From contig OX457047.1 of the NCBI GenBank assembly GCA_949752735.1, positions 8,136,855 to 8,200,854 of the forward strand: a stretch of 64,000 nt of DNA, in the 5' to 3' direction. A model generated the notes under the pieces. The model was given only the letters and a program-made list of their open reading frames with translations, was not told the origin of the DNA and made no database searches. A program made the position numbers and the translations under genes. Each line of letters begins with the position of its first letter. Position 1 is the first letter of the stretch. The stretch comes from Lumbricus terrestris. Lineage: Eukaryota; Annelida; Clitellata; Crassiclitellata; Lumbricidae. This document shows positions 32,946 to 42,904 of this stretch, piece by piece.

Positions 32946-33998
32946 TTACTTACTTAGACTTAGTTCCTCCTGTTCCGATCGGAGCATTGGTCAACAAGTC
33001 CTCGCCATTCCACACGGTCGCCAGCTACTTCCTCCGCCTCGTCCCAACCCAGTCCCATTCTCTCCAGATCTCCCTTGAATGTGCGTCTCCAGGTGTTTCT
33101 TGGTCTACCTCTTCTTCGCTTTCCACCCTCCGGCACCCATTTTATCGCCGTCCTCGCAATCCTCTCCTTTGGTAGTCTAAGAATGTGCCCAGCCAATCTT
33201 CCTCTCCTTCCCATGATGATATACTCCAGGTCTCTTGATCCCGCCAATTTCAATACCTCCTCATTTGTAATATGATCCTTCCATGAGATGCCCAGGTTGG
33301 ATCGTAGGCACCTCCGGTGGAAGACATTTAGTTGTTTTGTTGTCCTTGCTGTTGTCTTCCAGGTTTCACTCGCATATAGCACTACAGGCAACACCAACGA
33401 CGAATACAGTCGGATCTTCGTGTCGCTATGTATCGCTCCTGATCTCCACACTGTTCTCATTCTTTGGAAGACCGCAGCTGCTTTACCAATTCTTGTCTTT
33501 ACATCCACCTCTATGTCTCCATTCCTTTCCATATAGCTTCCCAGATATGGGAAGTGGTTGACATACTCTATGTTTTCCTGTCCGATCTTGATGTTTGGAT
33601 GTTCTTTGTCACCGATTATCATAGCTTTAGTCTTTGCACTGCTGATGTGTAACCCCGCTCCCTCCCCCAACTCTTGTAGTCTCGTAGTCATCCTCTGCAT
33701 ATCCATGTGTGTTTCGCTTAACAGTGCTATGTCATCCGAAAAGTCCAGATCCTTCAACCTACCCTGATCCCAACTGATGCCGGCCGTAGTATCGTCCATC
33801 GCTCTTTTCATGATGTAGTCAATGACGAGAGCAAATAAGAATGGAGACAACACACAACCCTGCCGTACTCCTGTTTCTATCTGGAACATTATCGTGTTGC
33901 CATTCTCTGTTCTGATGCAACAGCTTGCGTCCTGGTAAAGAGCTTTGAAAATGTTGATGTATTTTTCCGGAACTCCGTAAAGCCTGACAATGTTCCAG
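32946..33998 (-). mobile_element. RTE-like LINE fragment nested in the left palindrome arm
   Basis: Encodes (codons from 34027 down to 32960) a 5'-truncated reverse transcriptase: LYGVPEKYINIFKALYQDAS, TGVRQGCVLSPFLFALVIDY, catalytic LDFSDDIALLSE, YLGSYMERNG, RLYSSLVLPVVLYASETW, HRRCLRSNLGISWKDHITNE, LAGHILRLP and RGRPRNTWRR. The frame is open to the stop. TSDs AATAAACGTCC lie at 33999-34009 and 32935-32945. The 3' tail is TAAG-type. RTE/RTEX-like by resemblance. The endonuclease and N-terminal RT are missing. Confidence 0.88.
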
Positions 33999-34009
33999 AA
34001 TAAACGTCC

Positions 34010-34437
34010 AGTTAGGCCGAAAACCATGTTGTACGACCATCATTGTTAATCCACACATAATTAATTAATACAAATGATCATTTAGTATTTAATAATGTTT
34101 CCTTTACTCTTTGTTAAAGCCTCAAGTCGATTAGACATGAGGCCAATTAGATTTTTCAGAGTTGTCAGAGGTAGGGCCTATCGATGTCCATGCCTTACGA
34201 AACCGGTGTTTTAAGGTGTTCAATGTCTGGGATTCGGGATCGACGTAAACAGTCGTCGCCATTATACTCCAAACATTTTCTATTGGTGACAAATCCGGAA
34301 AAATTGGGCGGCCATCCCCCGGTGAGGTGTATCTATTGATATTTTTTGTTCAACCATTTGACTTAGGTTTTTGATGTGTGTGCACCTGCACCGTCTTGTA
34401 AAAATAATCCTTTGCCGTTATTATGAAACATTTTTGT
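34010..34437 (-). pseudogene. Tc1/mariner transposase C-terminal part, left arm
   Basis: The minus strand reads FLQDGAGAHTSK, then (frame-shifted) WPPNFSGF, SPIENVWSIMATTVYVDPES and LKHRFRKAW, with a 7-bp insertion in the coding sequence, then LIGLMSNRLEAL and a stop near 34085. The pattern QD.A..HTSK...PPNSPDLSPIENVWS is that of a Tc1-type DDE transposase with the last catalytic Glu in SPIENVW. It is truncated at the palindrome centre and has stops. Confidence 0.85.
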
Positions 34438-34439
34438 GA

Positions 34440-34552
34440 CTGTTAACTGAGCAAAGACTGCAGTGCCAGTTCGCTGGAATGCGGGTTCGACCTCTTTCTC
34501 CAGTAGACTGGCCGCCTAATTCGCCGGATACATACATACATGTACATACAAA
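34440..34552. other. asymmetric spacer at the palindrome centre
   Basis: Unique sequence GTTAACTGAGCAAAG...CATACATACATGTACATAC joins the two arms. The left arm extends ~155 bp further into the transposase than the right arm. Confidence 0.7.
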
Positions 34553-34825
34553 ACACCAATAGAAAATGTTTGGAGTATTATGGCGACGACTGTTTACGTC
34601 GATCCCGAATCCCAGACATTGAACACCTTAAAACACCGGTTTCGTAAGGCATGGACATCGATACCTCTGACAACTCTGAAAAATCTAATTGGCCTCATGT
34701 CTAATCGACTTGAGGCTTTAACAAAGAGTAAAGGAAACATTATTAAATACTAAATGATCATTTGTATTAATTAATTATGTGTGGATTAACAATGATGGTC
34801 GTACAACATGGTTTTCGGCCTAACT
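34553..34825 (+). pseudogene. Tc1/mariner transposase C-terminal part, right arm
   Basis: Reads SPIENVWSIMATTVYVDPES, then QTLNTLKHRFRKAWTSIPLT and LKNLIGLMSNRLEALTKSKG to a stop near 34752. The reading frame is intact where the left arm has the 7-bp insertion. The N-terminal two thirds are absent. Confidence 0.87.
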
Positions 34826-34836
34826 GGACGTTTATT

Positions 34837-35889
34837 CTGGAACATTGTCAGGCTTTACGGAGTTCCGGAAAAATACATCAACATTTTCAAAGCTCTTTAC
34901 CAGGACGCAAGCTGTTGCATCAGAACAGAGAATGGCAACACGATAATGTTCCAGATAGAAACAGGAGTACGGCAGGGTTGTGTGTTGTCTCCATTCTTAT
35001 TTGCTCTCGTCATTGACTACATCATGAAAAGAGCGATGGACGATACTACGGCCGGCATCAGTTGGGATCAGGGTAGGTTGAAGGATCTGGACTTTTCGGA
35101 TGACATAGCACTGTTAAGCGAAACACACATGGATATGCAGAGGATGACTACGAGACTACAAGAGTTGGGGGAGGGAGCGGGGTTACACATCAGCAGTGCA
35201 AAGACTAAAGCTATGATAATCGGTGACAAAGAACATCCAAACATCAAGATCGGACAGGAAAACATAGAGTATGTCAACCACTTCCCATATCTGGGAAGCT
35301 ATATGGAAAGGAATGGAGACATAGAGGTGGATGTAAAGACAAGAATTGGTAAAGCAGCTGCGGTCTTCCAAAGAATGAGAACAGTGTGGAGATCAGGAGC
35401 GATACATAGCGACACGAAGATCCGACTGTATTCGTCGTTGGTGTTGCCTGTAGTGCTATATGCGAGTGAAACCTGGAAGACAACAGCAAGGACAACAAAA
35501 CAACTAAATGTCTTCCACCGGAGGAGCCTACGATCCATCCTGGGCATCTCATGGAAGGATCATATTACAAATGAGGAGGTATTGAAATTGGCGGGATCAA
35601 GAGACCTGGAGTATATCATCATGGGAAGGAGAGGAAGATTGGCTGGGCACATTCTTAGACTACCAAAGGAGAGGATTGCGAGGACGGCGATAAAATGGGT
35701 GCCGGAGGGTGGAAAGCGAAGAAGAGGTAGACCAAGAAACACCTGGAGACGCACATTCAAGGGAGATCTGGAGAGAATGGGACTGGGTTGGGACGAGGCG
35801 GAGGAAGTAGCTGGCGACCGTGTGGAATGGCGAGGACTTGTTGACCAATGCTCCGATCGGAACAGGAGGAACTAAGTCTAAGTAAGTAA
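34837..35889 (+). mobile_element. RTE-like LINE fragment nested in the right palindrome arm
   Basis: Mirror copy of 32946-33998, coding 34808-35875 (the first codons derive from mariner DNA). It has the same domain order with catalytic FSDD, GVRQGCVLSP, LYASETW and GRPRNTW. It is flanked by GGACGTTTATT at 34826-34836 and 35890-35900, an 11-bp target duplication in the mariner. The 3' end is TAAGTAAGTAAG. Confidence 0.9.
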
Positions 35890-36094
35890 GGACGTTTATT
35901 TGGCACGAATTTGATGACGTCACGGATATTGGCGCTAAAATTTGAATAAGTGAGCTAGTGATCTAATTTTTTTGGCGTAACATTTTCATTTGAACAACCT
36001 ATCCGCCAGTATAAAACTTTCCACATTATGTTGTGTATAACATATATTTTTCTGCATTCAAAATCGTTCACGACCTATCGAGACACCCTATATA

Positions 36095-36420
36095 TAGCGC
36101 CCTTCTCTAGGTTACTGCTCAGAATCACTCCCGACCAAACCTCGGCACAAGAAGACAGTTTGAAGATTGCGATATAACATGTCAGGAAGACTCGTGATAT
36201 ATAGCTCTTGAGGTATGGAAGTGGTCAAAAGAGCCAGGAACAAAGAAAGTGCTTCGCAGTGCGTGGTAGAAGTAAGCCTACGCACATAGGGGATGCGAAG
36301 GTCGCCCCATGCAGAGGAGTTGATGGAACGGCGGACTTGGATATCCTGCATGGAGTGGCAAATAAAACTACGGCTGCAACGCCACACCACTGCCAAAACC
36401 CTATAAACAATTTTTTCCAG
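36095..36420 (-). pseudogene. L2-like LINE 3' end, interrupted by the palindrome
   Basis: The minus strand encodes remnants of the C-terminal pattern and the 3' module GGGAGTGATTCTGAGCAG...GAAGGGCGCTATATATAG. The palindrome abuts the CTATATA of this tail, so the mariner probably inserted at a TA there. Confidence 0.65.
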
Positions 36421-37537
36421 AAAAGGAAGACACGCTAAATTGCGAGCACCAACTTATTAACAGGCGCTCAGTCAAAACAAGACCGATAGGCAGGAGGTTA
36501 AAGTCGGTTCCAAGTCAAAATCGAACGTGGTTAACAGGCAAACTTTTGAAAATCAAGCGTGGTGACGGTCACAGACTATCACTACCTCCTCTTCAAGGAA
36601 TCCATAGTGATGGGAGGAGATATTAACTTTTAGTCCCTTTGCCCTCATTGTTAGTTTTGATAGTTTTGTCATTTTTTGACGACATTTCAAGCGAAATTTC
36701 AGTCGTAATATCTTGTACTTTGAATTTTTTGATGTTCCAATTTCCAATGATCATCGGTGATGGAGGTATTTTCAGTTTAACTTCTCTGTGTGGTAACAAA
36801 GACCATAAGCGACGCCATTTTCCTTTATCCTGACTTCCAATGATCATCGCGTGTGTTAGAAAGCTATTCAAGACTTTAAAAATACAATATAGAGGTGTCT
36901 TATTTAAACGTTAAAAAGTAGATGAAGTCCAAACACGCCAGTGACAAACATAGAACTTAAACACCTGTAACCTAGCAATAAATGTGGCAATTTCTGCACA
37001 TTTCTCTCTGCTCTTGATGTCGTTTATTACTCGCTCTGTCACAGAAAGAAGCAAACGAATGGAAATAAAAAATAACGAAAATTTAGTCTCACAATACATA
37101 ATCGCAAAACTCCGCAGCTACCCAAAGAAATCCTCATTTACTATCAACCAGACCAAACTAACTTCAACGACGGCTTTTGCTAATATATTCATTAATAAAG
37201 TTAAATCAGCGGTTCAACGATGTAGAAGGAAATAAAACGACAGACTTACATACCTGAAAGAGCTTGCGAATGACGCTAGAAATTGAATGGTGACTCGCAA
37301 AAAAAATGGACTCCACAGCGCTATTCACACTCTGATAGTGGCAATCTTAAGCACAATATAAAAGAGGTGTGTAAATTTTGCTACAAAACAGAATCTGAAA
37401 TAACAACAAATTAATGACATCAAGCACTGACATTTCTCTAAAATTGCTAAGGTCTAACTTAAAAGCACCTTTAAAATGGATAATTATTTTATCCACCATA
37501 ATTAGCACAGTATTCACAAATAGACGAGAGAGAGATT
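36421..37537. other. no recognised gene
   Basis: Includes the repeated phrase CCAATGATCATCG (36747 and 36837) and ACACCTGTAACC near 36962. Short ORFs show no domain. Confidence 0.45.
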
Positions 37538-37622
37538 AGTAAGTGCTGTAATATGCCAAACAAATTTCTGTCGAGGACAACGGCCTCTGGTGTCATAGGA
37601 CCTCGTCAAATATGAATCCATC
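37538..37622 (+). mobile_element. mini-SINE, subfamily B
   Basis: AAGTGCTGTAATATGCCAAA, hairpin arms CGAGG/CCTCG, then a degenerate tail AATCCATCCC. Confidence 0.68.
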
Positions 37623-38339
37623 CCAATAGACGAAGCTCGGCAGAGACAGAGAGGGGTTAATATTACTGGCTACTATTGTAAATCGGAACAATGTCATAGT
37701 CAGCAATAACAATCCTAGAGTATAATTGTTTCACTTTGATTTTAGCAGGCAGGTATTGATGCTTTTAATATTTCTCACGCTTATATAGTGTAGGACGGAT
37801 GCATTAAAAAGTATCTAATGAAATCTTCATAATTATTAACGAGTGTTTAGCGAAAATTACGACAGCTAGAAACTTTGAATTTGACCTTATACGTCCTTTG
37901 CAATTTTGCCTAATTAACGCGTTATATCTAAGCTGTTTATGAGGAATAGAGGGCATGCTATACGAATAAGTAGAATATTCTCTATCTAATCTGTGTTAAA
38001 ATTACGTGATACTGGCGCCATTAAGCCTAGCAGCGGACTTGAGCGAGATCCGTTGCCATTAGAAATCAATATCATAATTGCGGTTTCAATGACGAACAGC
38101 GTTGAATAATAACTAGTTTAAGACAATAATGTGCTGAAATGTAGGCTGCAAAATTATGTAGATCCTTTTAAAGCGGAGCTCATTCGGTGCGCAGCCAAGT
38201 AGGCCTATAGCTCGTCGACCTACAATGGGCTGTAATATTATCAATAGAATCTCCTTACTTCGGTCCTTATTCATACAAACAACACACCCCATCAACCTTA
38301 ATCGTCTCTTTATAATTATGTAACCTGATTGTATAATAT
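37623..38339. other. no recognised feature
   Basis: AT-rich unique sequence. Confidence 0.5.
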
Positions 38340-38440
38340 CAAGCTCTTATGTGCTGTAATATGCCGAGCAAATTTCTGTCCAGGGTAACGGCCTCTGTTG
38401 TCATAGACCCTGGTCAAATCGGATCCATCCATCCATTCTT
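38340..38440 (+). mobile_element. short hairpin retroposon (mini-SINE), consensus-like
   Basis: CAAGCTCTTATGTGCTGTAA, hairpin arms CCAGGGT/ACCCTGG, ATCC tail. One of the least-diverged copies. Confidence 0.8.
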
Positions 38441-39836
38441 ACCCCGTCTTCTCAAGTATGATTTTGTTTGTTTTTCTCCCGCCACGATAGATTGCATGAA
38501 ACTGTTGACAACCATTACAAATTGGCGCTCCAGAAATTCATGAATAAGTCTTAACTCGGTAAATAAGGTTAAACAGATCGACGCTATTGAAAGGTAAATA
38601 CGCTGGCGTGTAGTCGCTAAGGTGTAACAAATATCATTAGACACCTTTAAAATATTGGTAAACACTATTACAATACAATTCCTTTCAAAACTGCACTGAT
38701 AATACTAATTTAACATTGTTTGAGAAATCGCTCGTCTATCTTCTTTGGACAGAAATTTGCTGCCACCTACCGAGTAACTGAAGAAATTCTGAAGAGACTG
38801 CTGAGGAAAAACTGAATATCCAATAATGATTATGACCACCTGCTTAAGTTATGGTTGATAAAGCAATTTATATAGCGCATTTTTGGACATTATTTATATG
38901 GAAAAATATGACACTACTTTGCGGATCAAACGATCCCAATAAACCACATGTTTATCAAGAAATAGACGATATATAATTATTGCAATATAAAGCTCATTAG
39001 ACACCGTTAGACATAGTATCACGTTGACTATTTTAACTTAAGCGTCACTGATACATTGAGATATATATTCCAAGATCATTTTTGGCACTAACATTCTCGT
39101 ATGTTAGTAAAAATAACGACGATGAAGACAATAACTATTTTATGCATGCCGTCAGACGAGTGTTACGCACCGGATGTTATCTCGTTATTGGAATTTGGAG
39201 CAATTATTGTTCAGATTGAAATATATATTCTCGAAACTATCGCCAGATTGATGCAACAAGTGGAGAGGGGATCATCTCATTCATCTAATCTAATCCAATC
39301 CAATCTAATCTAATCTAATTTAAGCTATTGTGAACATTTCGTAGGGCGCTTCTCACAGCGGAGCGATTCAGAGAAAGTGCTGTCAGCATGACAGGTACAT
39401 GAAAAGAGCAACGAATAGATCCAGGTGAATTTCCACTAGAATAAAGCTACGAATATGATTGCAGCGGGATTGCGGGAAGGTCATACCACATGTAGCGAAA
39501 GTCAGGTGTGTAGAGTTTCGAGAATCAGTCGCCTTCTGAAATTAACAGGACAACGTCTTCTTAATAATATCGTGTCATTTCACGGATGAGAAGATTCTGT
39601 GTTCAATGCTATTTCTTGCACCCAATGCGCACAGGAAAAATGTCAAAAAAATTATTATTGTAGATATTCTGAATTATTTATAGCGAGACTTTCATGTGTT
39701 TTTCAGGTGTGTAAAGACACCATTTTATTTCCCTTTTGCTGCAAAATTTCAATGATATCGTCCTCCCTCTGACAGTATTACCACACGATTGCTACAGTTC
39801 ATTAGCAATCCTTCTTAATAACATGTTACCTTGGTA
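38441..39836. other. no recognised gene
   Basis: Contains TTAGACACCTTTAAAATA at 38637, a TTAGACACCGTTAG variant near 38997, and an (AATCT)n-like run at 39285-39320. No domain-bearing ORF. Confidence 0.5.
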
Positions 39837-39899
39837 TCATGTTGAACTGGGTTTCTGAACAACAATGACAGAGATGTTAGGCGCTTCATTTGTAAATAT

Positions 39900-40505
39900 T
39901 GCACGTTTGAGAAAAGCACGGTCATCATTGTAATTACAATTTTGTAATTGTAACTGTAGTTGTAATCGTACATTTATATAGCGCAACTTCAAAAGAACTC
40001 CGCGGAGGCGCTCCCGACCTGACACCAAACCACAATCAAAGAGAATGGTTTCAAGCGCTTGCGGAAAGGGGGCTAAGACAGACAAAGAAGTAATAGGTAA
40101 CTTATTCCAGAAATACGGACCGACCATAGCAAAGCTTCTGTGCAGCACTGTGGAAGATCGAGCCAGAGGGACAACCAGGTCACCATGCGTAGCAGAGTGA
40201 AGGAATCTACGGCGTGGAATGGATAGCACAGGTACACAGAGTTCCGTAAGATAGGTCGGAGCTTGGCCTGCTAGGCAATTACGCATGAACATTAAAATCT
40301 TAAACTCAATACGTTTTTGCATAGACAATTTGCATTGATATACTTCCCGTATAAAACTTGATATATGCCCAAACTTTGGTATGCCACCAATCAGGCGAGC
40401 CGCAGCATTAAGGACAGATTGTAACCTGTTAATACGTGAAAGGGTTAAGCCCGCATAGATAGCACTACCATAGTCAACTCTTGTACATACAAATGCATGC
40501 ATCAG
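39900..40505 (-). pseudogene. L2-like LINE, 3' part of the RT ORF and tail
   Basis: A 5'-truncated ORF (40502 down) with no internal stop for 221 codons: VDYGSAIYAGL, RLQSVLNAAARLIGGIPKFG, QKRIEFKILMFMRNCLAGQA, PTYLTELCVPV, HGDLVVPLARSS, FAMVGPYFWNKLP. This matches the L2/CR1 tail pattern RLDYCN..L.GLP..RLQ.V.NAAARL...P.YL.ELC.P......R.FSV.GP..WN.LP. The 3' module GAGCGCC...GCGCTATATAAATG is followed by a TACAAT/ACAGTT simple tail (39905-39975). Confidence 0.82.
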
Positions 40506-40604
40506 AGTAGTTGTTTCTGTACTTATAAACCTGTTTTAAGCATCACTCTCGCCTATACTACTATTTATAAATGAAATAAACTAGGATCATTAAACTAAGA
40601 TTAT

Positions 40605-40717
40605 TAACTCCGCCACTGGTTGCACTAAGCCAGTGCCAGTCCCAGGCCTTGATAAAGGAGGAGGGCGTCGCTAATGGTCTTTGTTACCACACAGTTCATG
40701 ACGTTAAACTGCAAATA
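40605..40717 (+). repeat. RTE-3'-tail-like dispersed repeat, full unit
   Basis: AACTCCGCCACTGGTTGCAC, GCCAGTGCCAGTCCCAGGCC, GGCGTCGCTAATGGTCTTTG and ACGTTAAACTGCAAATA define unit ends seen again at 48.1 and 54.4 kb. Confidence 0.7.
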
Positions 40718-40789
40718 CACACGCACAAGGATTATTACTAATTTTGTGATGCCTTTGCCTCGTTGCATGCGGTCTTCTGACTGTCCTCT

Positions 40790-41570
40790 ACCAACAGTTC
40801 GTAGCGGTGTTCGCATTGGAACCTGGATCGCTCGGTCATTACGAAATAAATTCGTTCTTGATCTTCTGTTGATCACAGAATCATCGTGGCATCGGTCCTC
40901 GCTCGACTCTCACAGCGATCCGGGTGAGGATTCCCGCGGTGGCGGAATCGTCGCTTGCCCCCTTGCCAGTGCGGAGAATCACAATAATTATACCCGTCCT
41001 CTCAGCCACCTTTGAGGTACTCGCCGTCTCGGCTTCTTCGTCTAGTGGTCCTCTGATGTCATAACCATACATGTATATCACCCGCGACACCCGGGTTCAG
41101 CACCGTCAACGATAGCATTCTTCGAAGAGCTCACATCGCTACTTGAGCAGTTTGCTCTACATAACACCCAAATCGTCATCGCCGGTGACCTCAACCTCCA
41201 TCTGAAAGACCCGATGCTGCATATATTATATGGTGGTGGAGTTCGGTATCATTAAGGACCAATTTGGTTTGATGCAGCACGTTGACGGACCAACCCACCA
41301 ATGCGGCGGATGGCTCGACGTCTTAATCACTCGTGATGACAAGTCGACCTCAACATCGATCCTCCGACAGTTTCTGACCTTAGTCTCGTCGTCGCTACTC
41401 TGCCATTCCTCAATTATGCCCCGTTCTCCGTCGTCAGGGAGGTGCGCAGTTGGCGGAAGTTGGATCGATTGGCGCTACGACAGGTGCTTCTCAATATTCC
41501 TGCCATCGCTGACCCGTCCAGCCTTTCCTTTTCGGTCGCCGACCTCTTCGACACATAATAATTTATGAGA
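40790..41570 (+). pseudogene. LINE endonuclease-domain relic
   Basis: Mixed frames give LLLITESSWHRSSLDSHSDP, GGGIVA, a Tyr-Arg-Pro-like segment, GSAPSTIAFFEELTSLLEQF and IVIAGDLNLHL. TE.WH, GGG.A and GDLN.H are the apurinic-endonuclease landmarks of L2/CR1 LINEs. Many frameshifts. Confidence 0.75.
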
Positions 41571-42094
41571 ATCTATGACGACTCTCACCATCATCCTTCT
41601 TTCGCATATGTCCAAGACGCGGCGCACTGATCTTACGCACTGGTTTGACGCCAAGAATGATTCACAGAAATGTCACATGAAATTCTGCCGTTACCGAGTC
41701 TTTCTTTGGACTCCAGACATACAAACAGGAAACAAGCTTTCTGATTTATATCTCGGATTAATAATTATTGGAACGAAATTTTAGCCAAATGAGAATGTTG
41801 TATTTTATTTCCAAGTTGTAATCATTTTAAAGGTTTCTAATGACATACATTTTTTGCTTGAGTTTATCCACAAACAGATAAGCGTTGTGCTTCTTTCTCG
41901 TTGCTAAGGATTAATCCACTTAGCATTCGCTGATTCATTATAATATTATCCATGCACTTATATGGCGCCAATGTGATAATGAACAACCACACTTTAAGTC
42001 ATTAGGTGAATTGTATTAGTTTTTAAGGCAAGCGACGCTATGACGTAAAGAATAAAATCGGTGTTGACCTCTTGATATTGACTTAGCTCTGGCA
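41571..42094. other. no recognised feature
   Basis: Includes AAAGGTTTCTAATGACATAC near 41830, a variant of the dispersed ACACCTTTAAAAC word. Confidence 0.45.
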
Positions 42095-42195
42095 CGACCT
42101 GAAGATGAGTTGGCTATCTTGCTTGAAGACACCGTGTTGAGACAACGATCTGCGTCACCCTCCTGTCTCAATAGACATGGGACTGGCACTTCCAG
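42095..42195 (-). repeat. RTE-3'-tail-like fragment
   Basis: GCGTCACCCTCCTGTCTCAA and GGGACTGGCACTTCCAG are reverse complements of the family core and box. Confidence 0.55.
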
Positions 42196-42317
42196 AATGA
42201 ATGCTGATTCAGCCCAACCCATAAATTAACAACGCTGGGAAAATAGTGCTTTAGCATGTTATATTAAATTTATCACGTTTGTTTGAAGATATTATTTTGT
42301 CTTGTCATATGAATTAG

Positions 42318-42600
42318 GGGGTGCTCGATAGTACAGTGGTTAGCGCGCTGGACTGTCGACCGAGAAGTCGTGGGTTTCAATTCCCCGCCGGGACAGAAAT
42401 TTGTATCGAGATTTCTGTTACACAAGCGCCCCATAACCGACTCAGCTATGATGAGTACACTGACCTACCCGGTCAGTGGATAATGAGACGGCGAGGGAGA
42501 GGATTGGCCACCGCCCTCATATGCCGAGGCCTTGAAAATGAAGTCGCTAACACTTCATCCCATTGGCAAAACCTTCGGGTTAGCTAGAAGGGATCTCATT
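42318..42600 (+). mobile_element. tRNA-derived SINE (second family)
   Basis: The head reads like a tRNA: TAGTACAGTGGTTAGCGCGC (A-box region) and GTGGGTTTCAATTCCCCGCC (B-box region) spaced ~40 bp apart. An unrelated ~200-bp body follows (CACTGACCTACCCGGTCAGT, a hairpin). It differs from the 50.9-kb SINE. A functional tRNA is unlikely because the acceptor stem does not close. Confidence 0.7.
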
Positions 42601-42904
42601 AATTTATATGAATTTGTTAAGCGGTGAAATTTCTGATTATTATAGCAAAACTGACATGCAAGAACTTAAATTAACGTTCACGCGGTTTTACTTAAAATTA
42701 ACATTTAAACTAAAATGAGGTGTCAGAGAACCATTGTAAATAGTCATAGCATAAAAACACATTTTCGGTAATAATTAACCACCAAGAGCATGTAAAGAAA
42801 CACCTCTGGCGCTTGCGGCAAAGTCCTTAAGATAAAGGCTTCCTTGGAAAAATCTCATCATTCTCTGCTCTTACTATGAAAATAGCGGCGGTAATAGGAT
42901 CAAA
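42601..42904. other. no recognised feature
   Basis: AT-rich, unassigned. Confidence 0.5.

Larger units (their letters stand above)
32741..36094. repeat. 3.35-kb near-perfect palindrome (mariner with nested LINE, head to head)
   Basis: Positions pair so that their sum is 68835 from the outer ends inward: the arms are the same length with no indel over at least 1.27 kb. The outer ends are TATATAGGGTGTCTCGATAG and its inverse, a mariner-type terminal repeat in TA-rich DNA. Each arm reads, from the centre outward, mariner transposase 3' part, nested LINE, then mariner end. The arms differ by a 7-bp indel (GGGCCTA, left arm near 34175) and a few substitutions, for example CLRSNLG versus SLRSILG. 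The centre (about 34283-34552) is not symmetrical. Confidence 0.93.

Noticed and set aside
32741..36094. Palindrome dismissed as an assembly artefact
   Set aside because: Not dismissed: arms differ by substitutions and a 7-bp indel and the centre is asymmetric, which argues for a real structure. Long reads are needed to exclude it.
42318..42395. Possible tRNA gene
   Set aside because: A- and B-box-like words are present, but the acceptor stem does not close and repeat body sequence follows. Called a tRNA-derived SINE.
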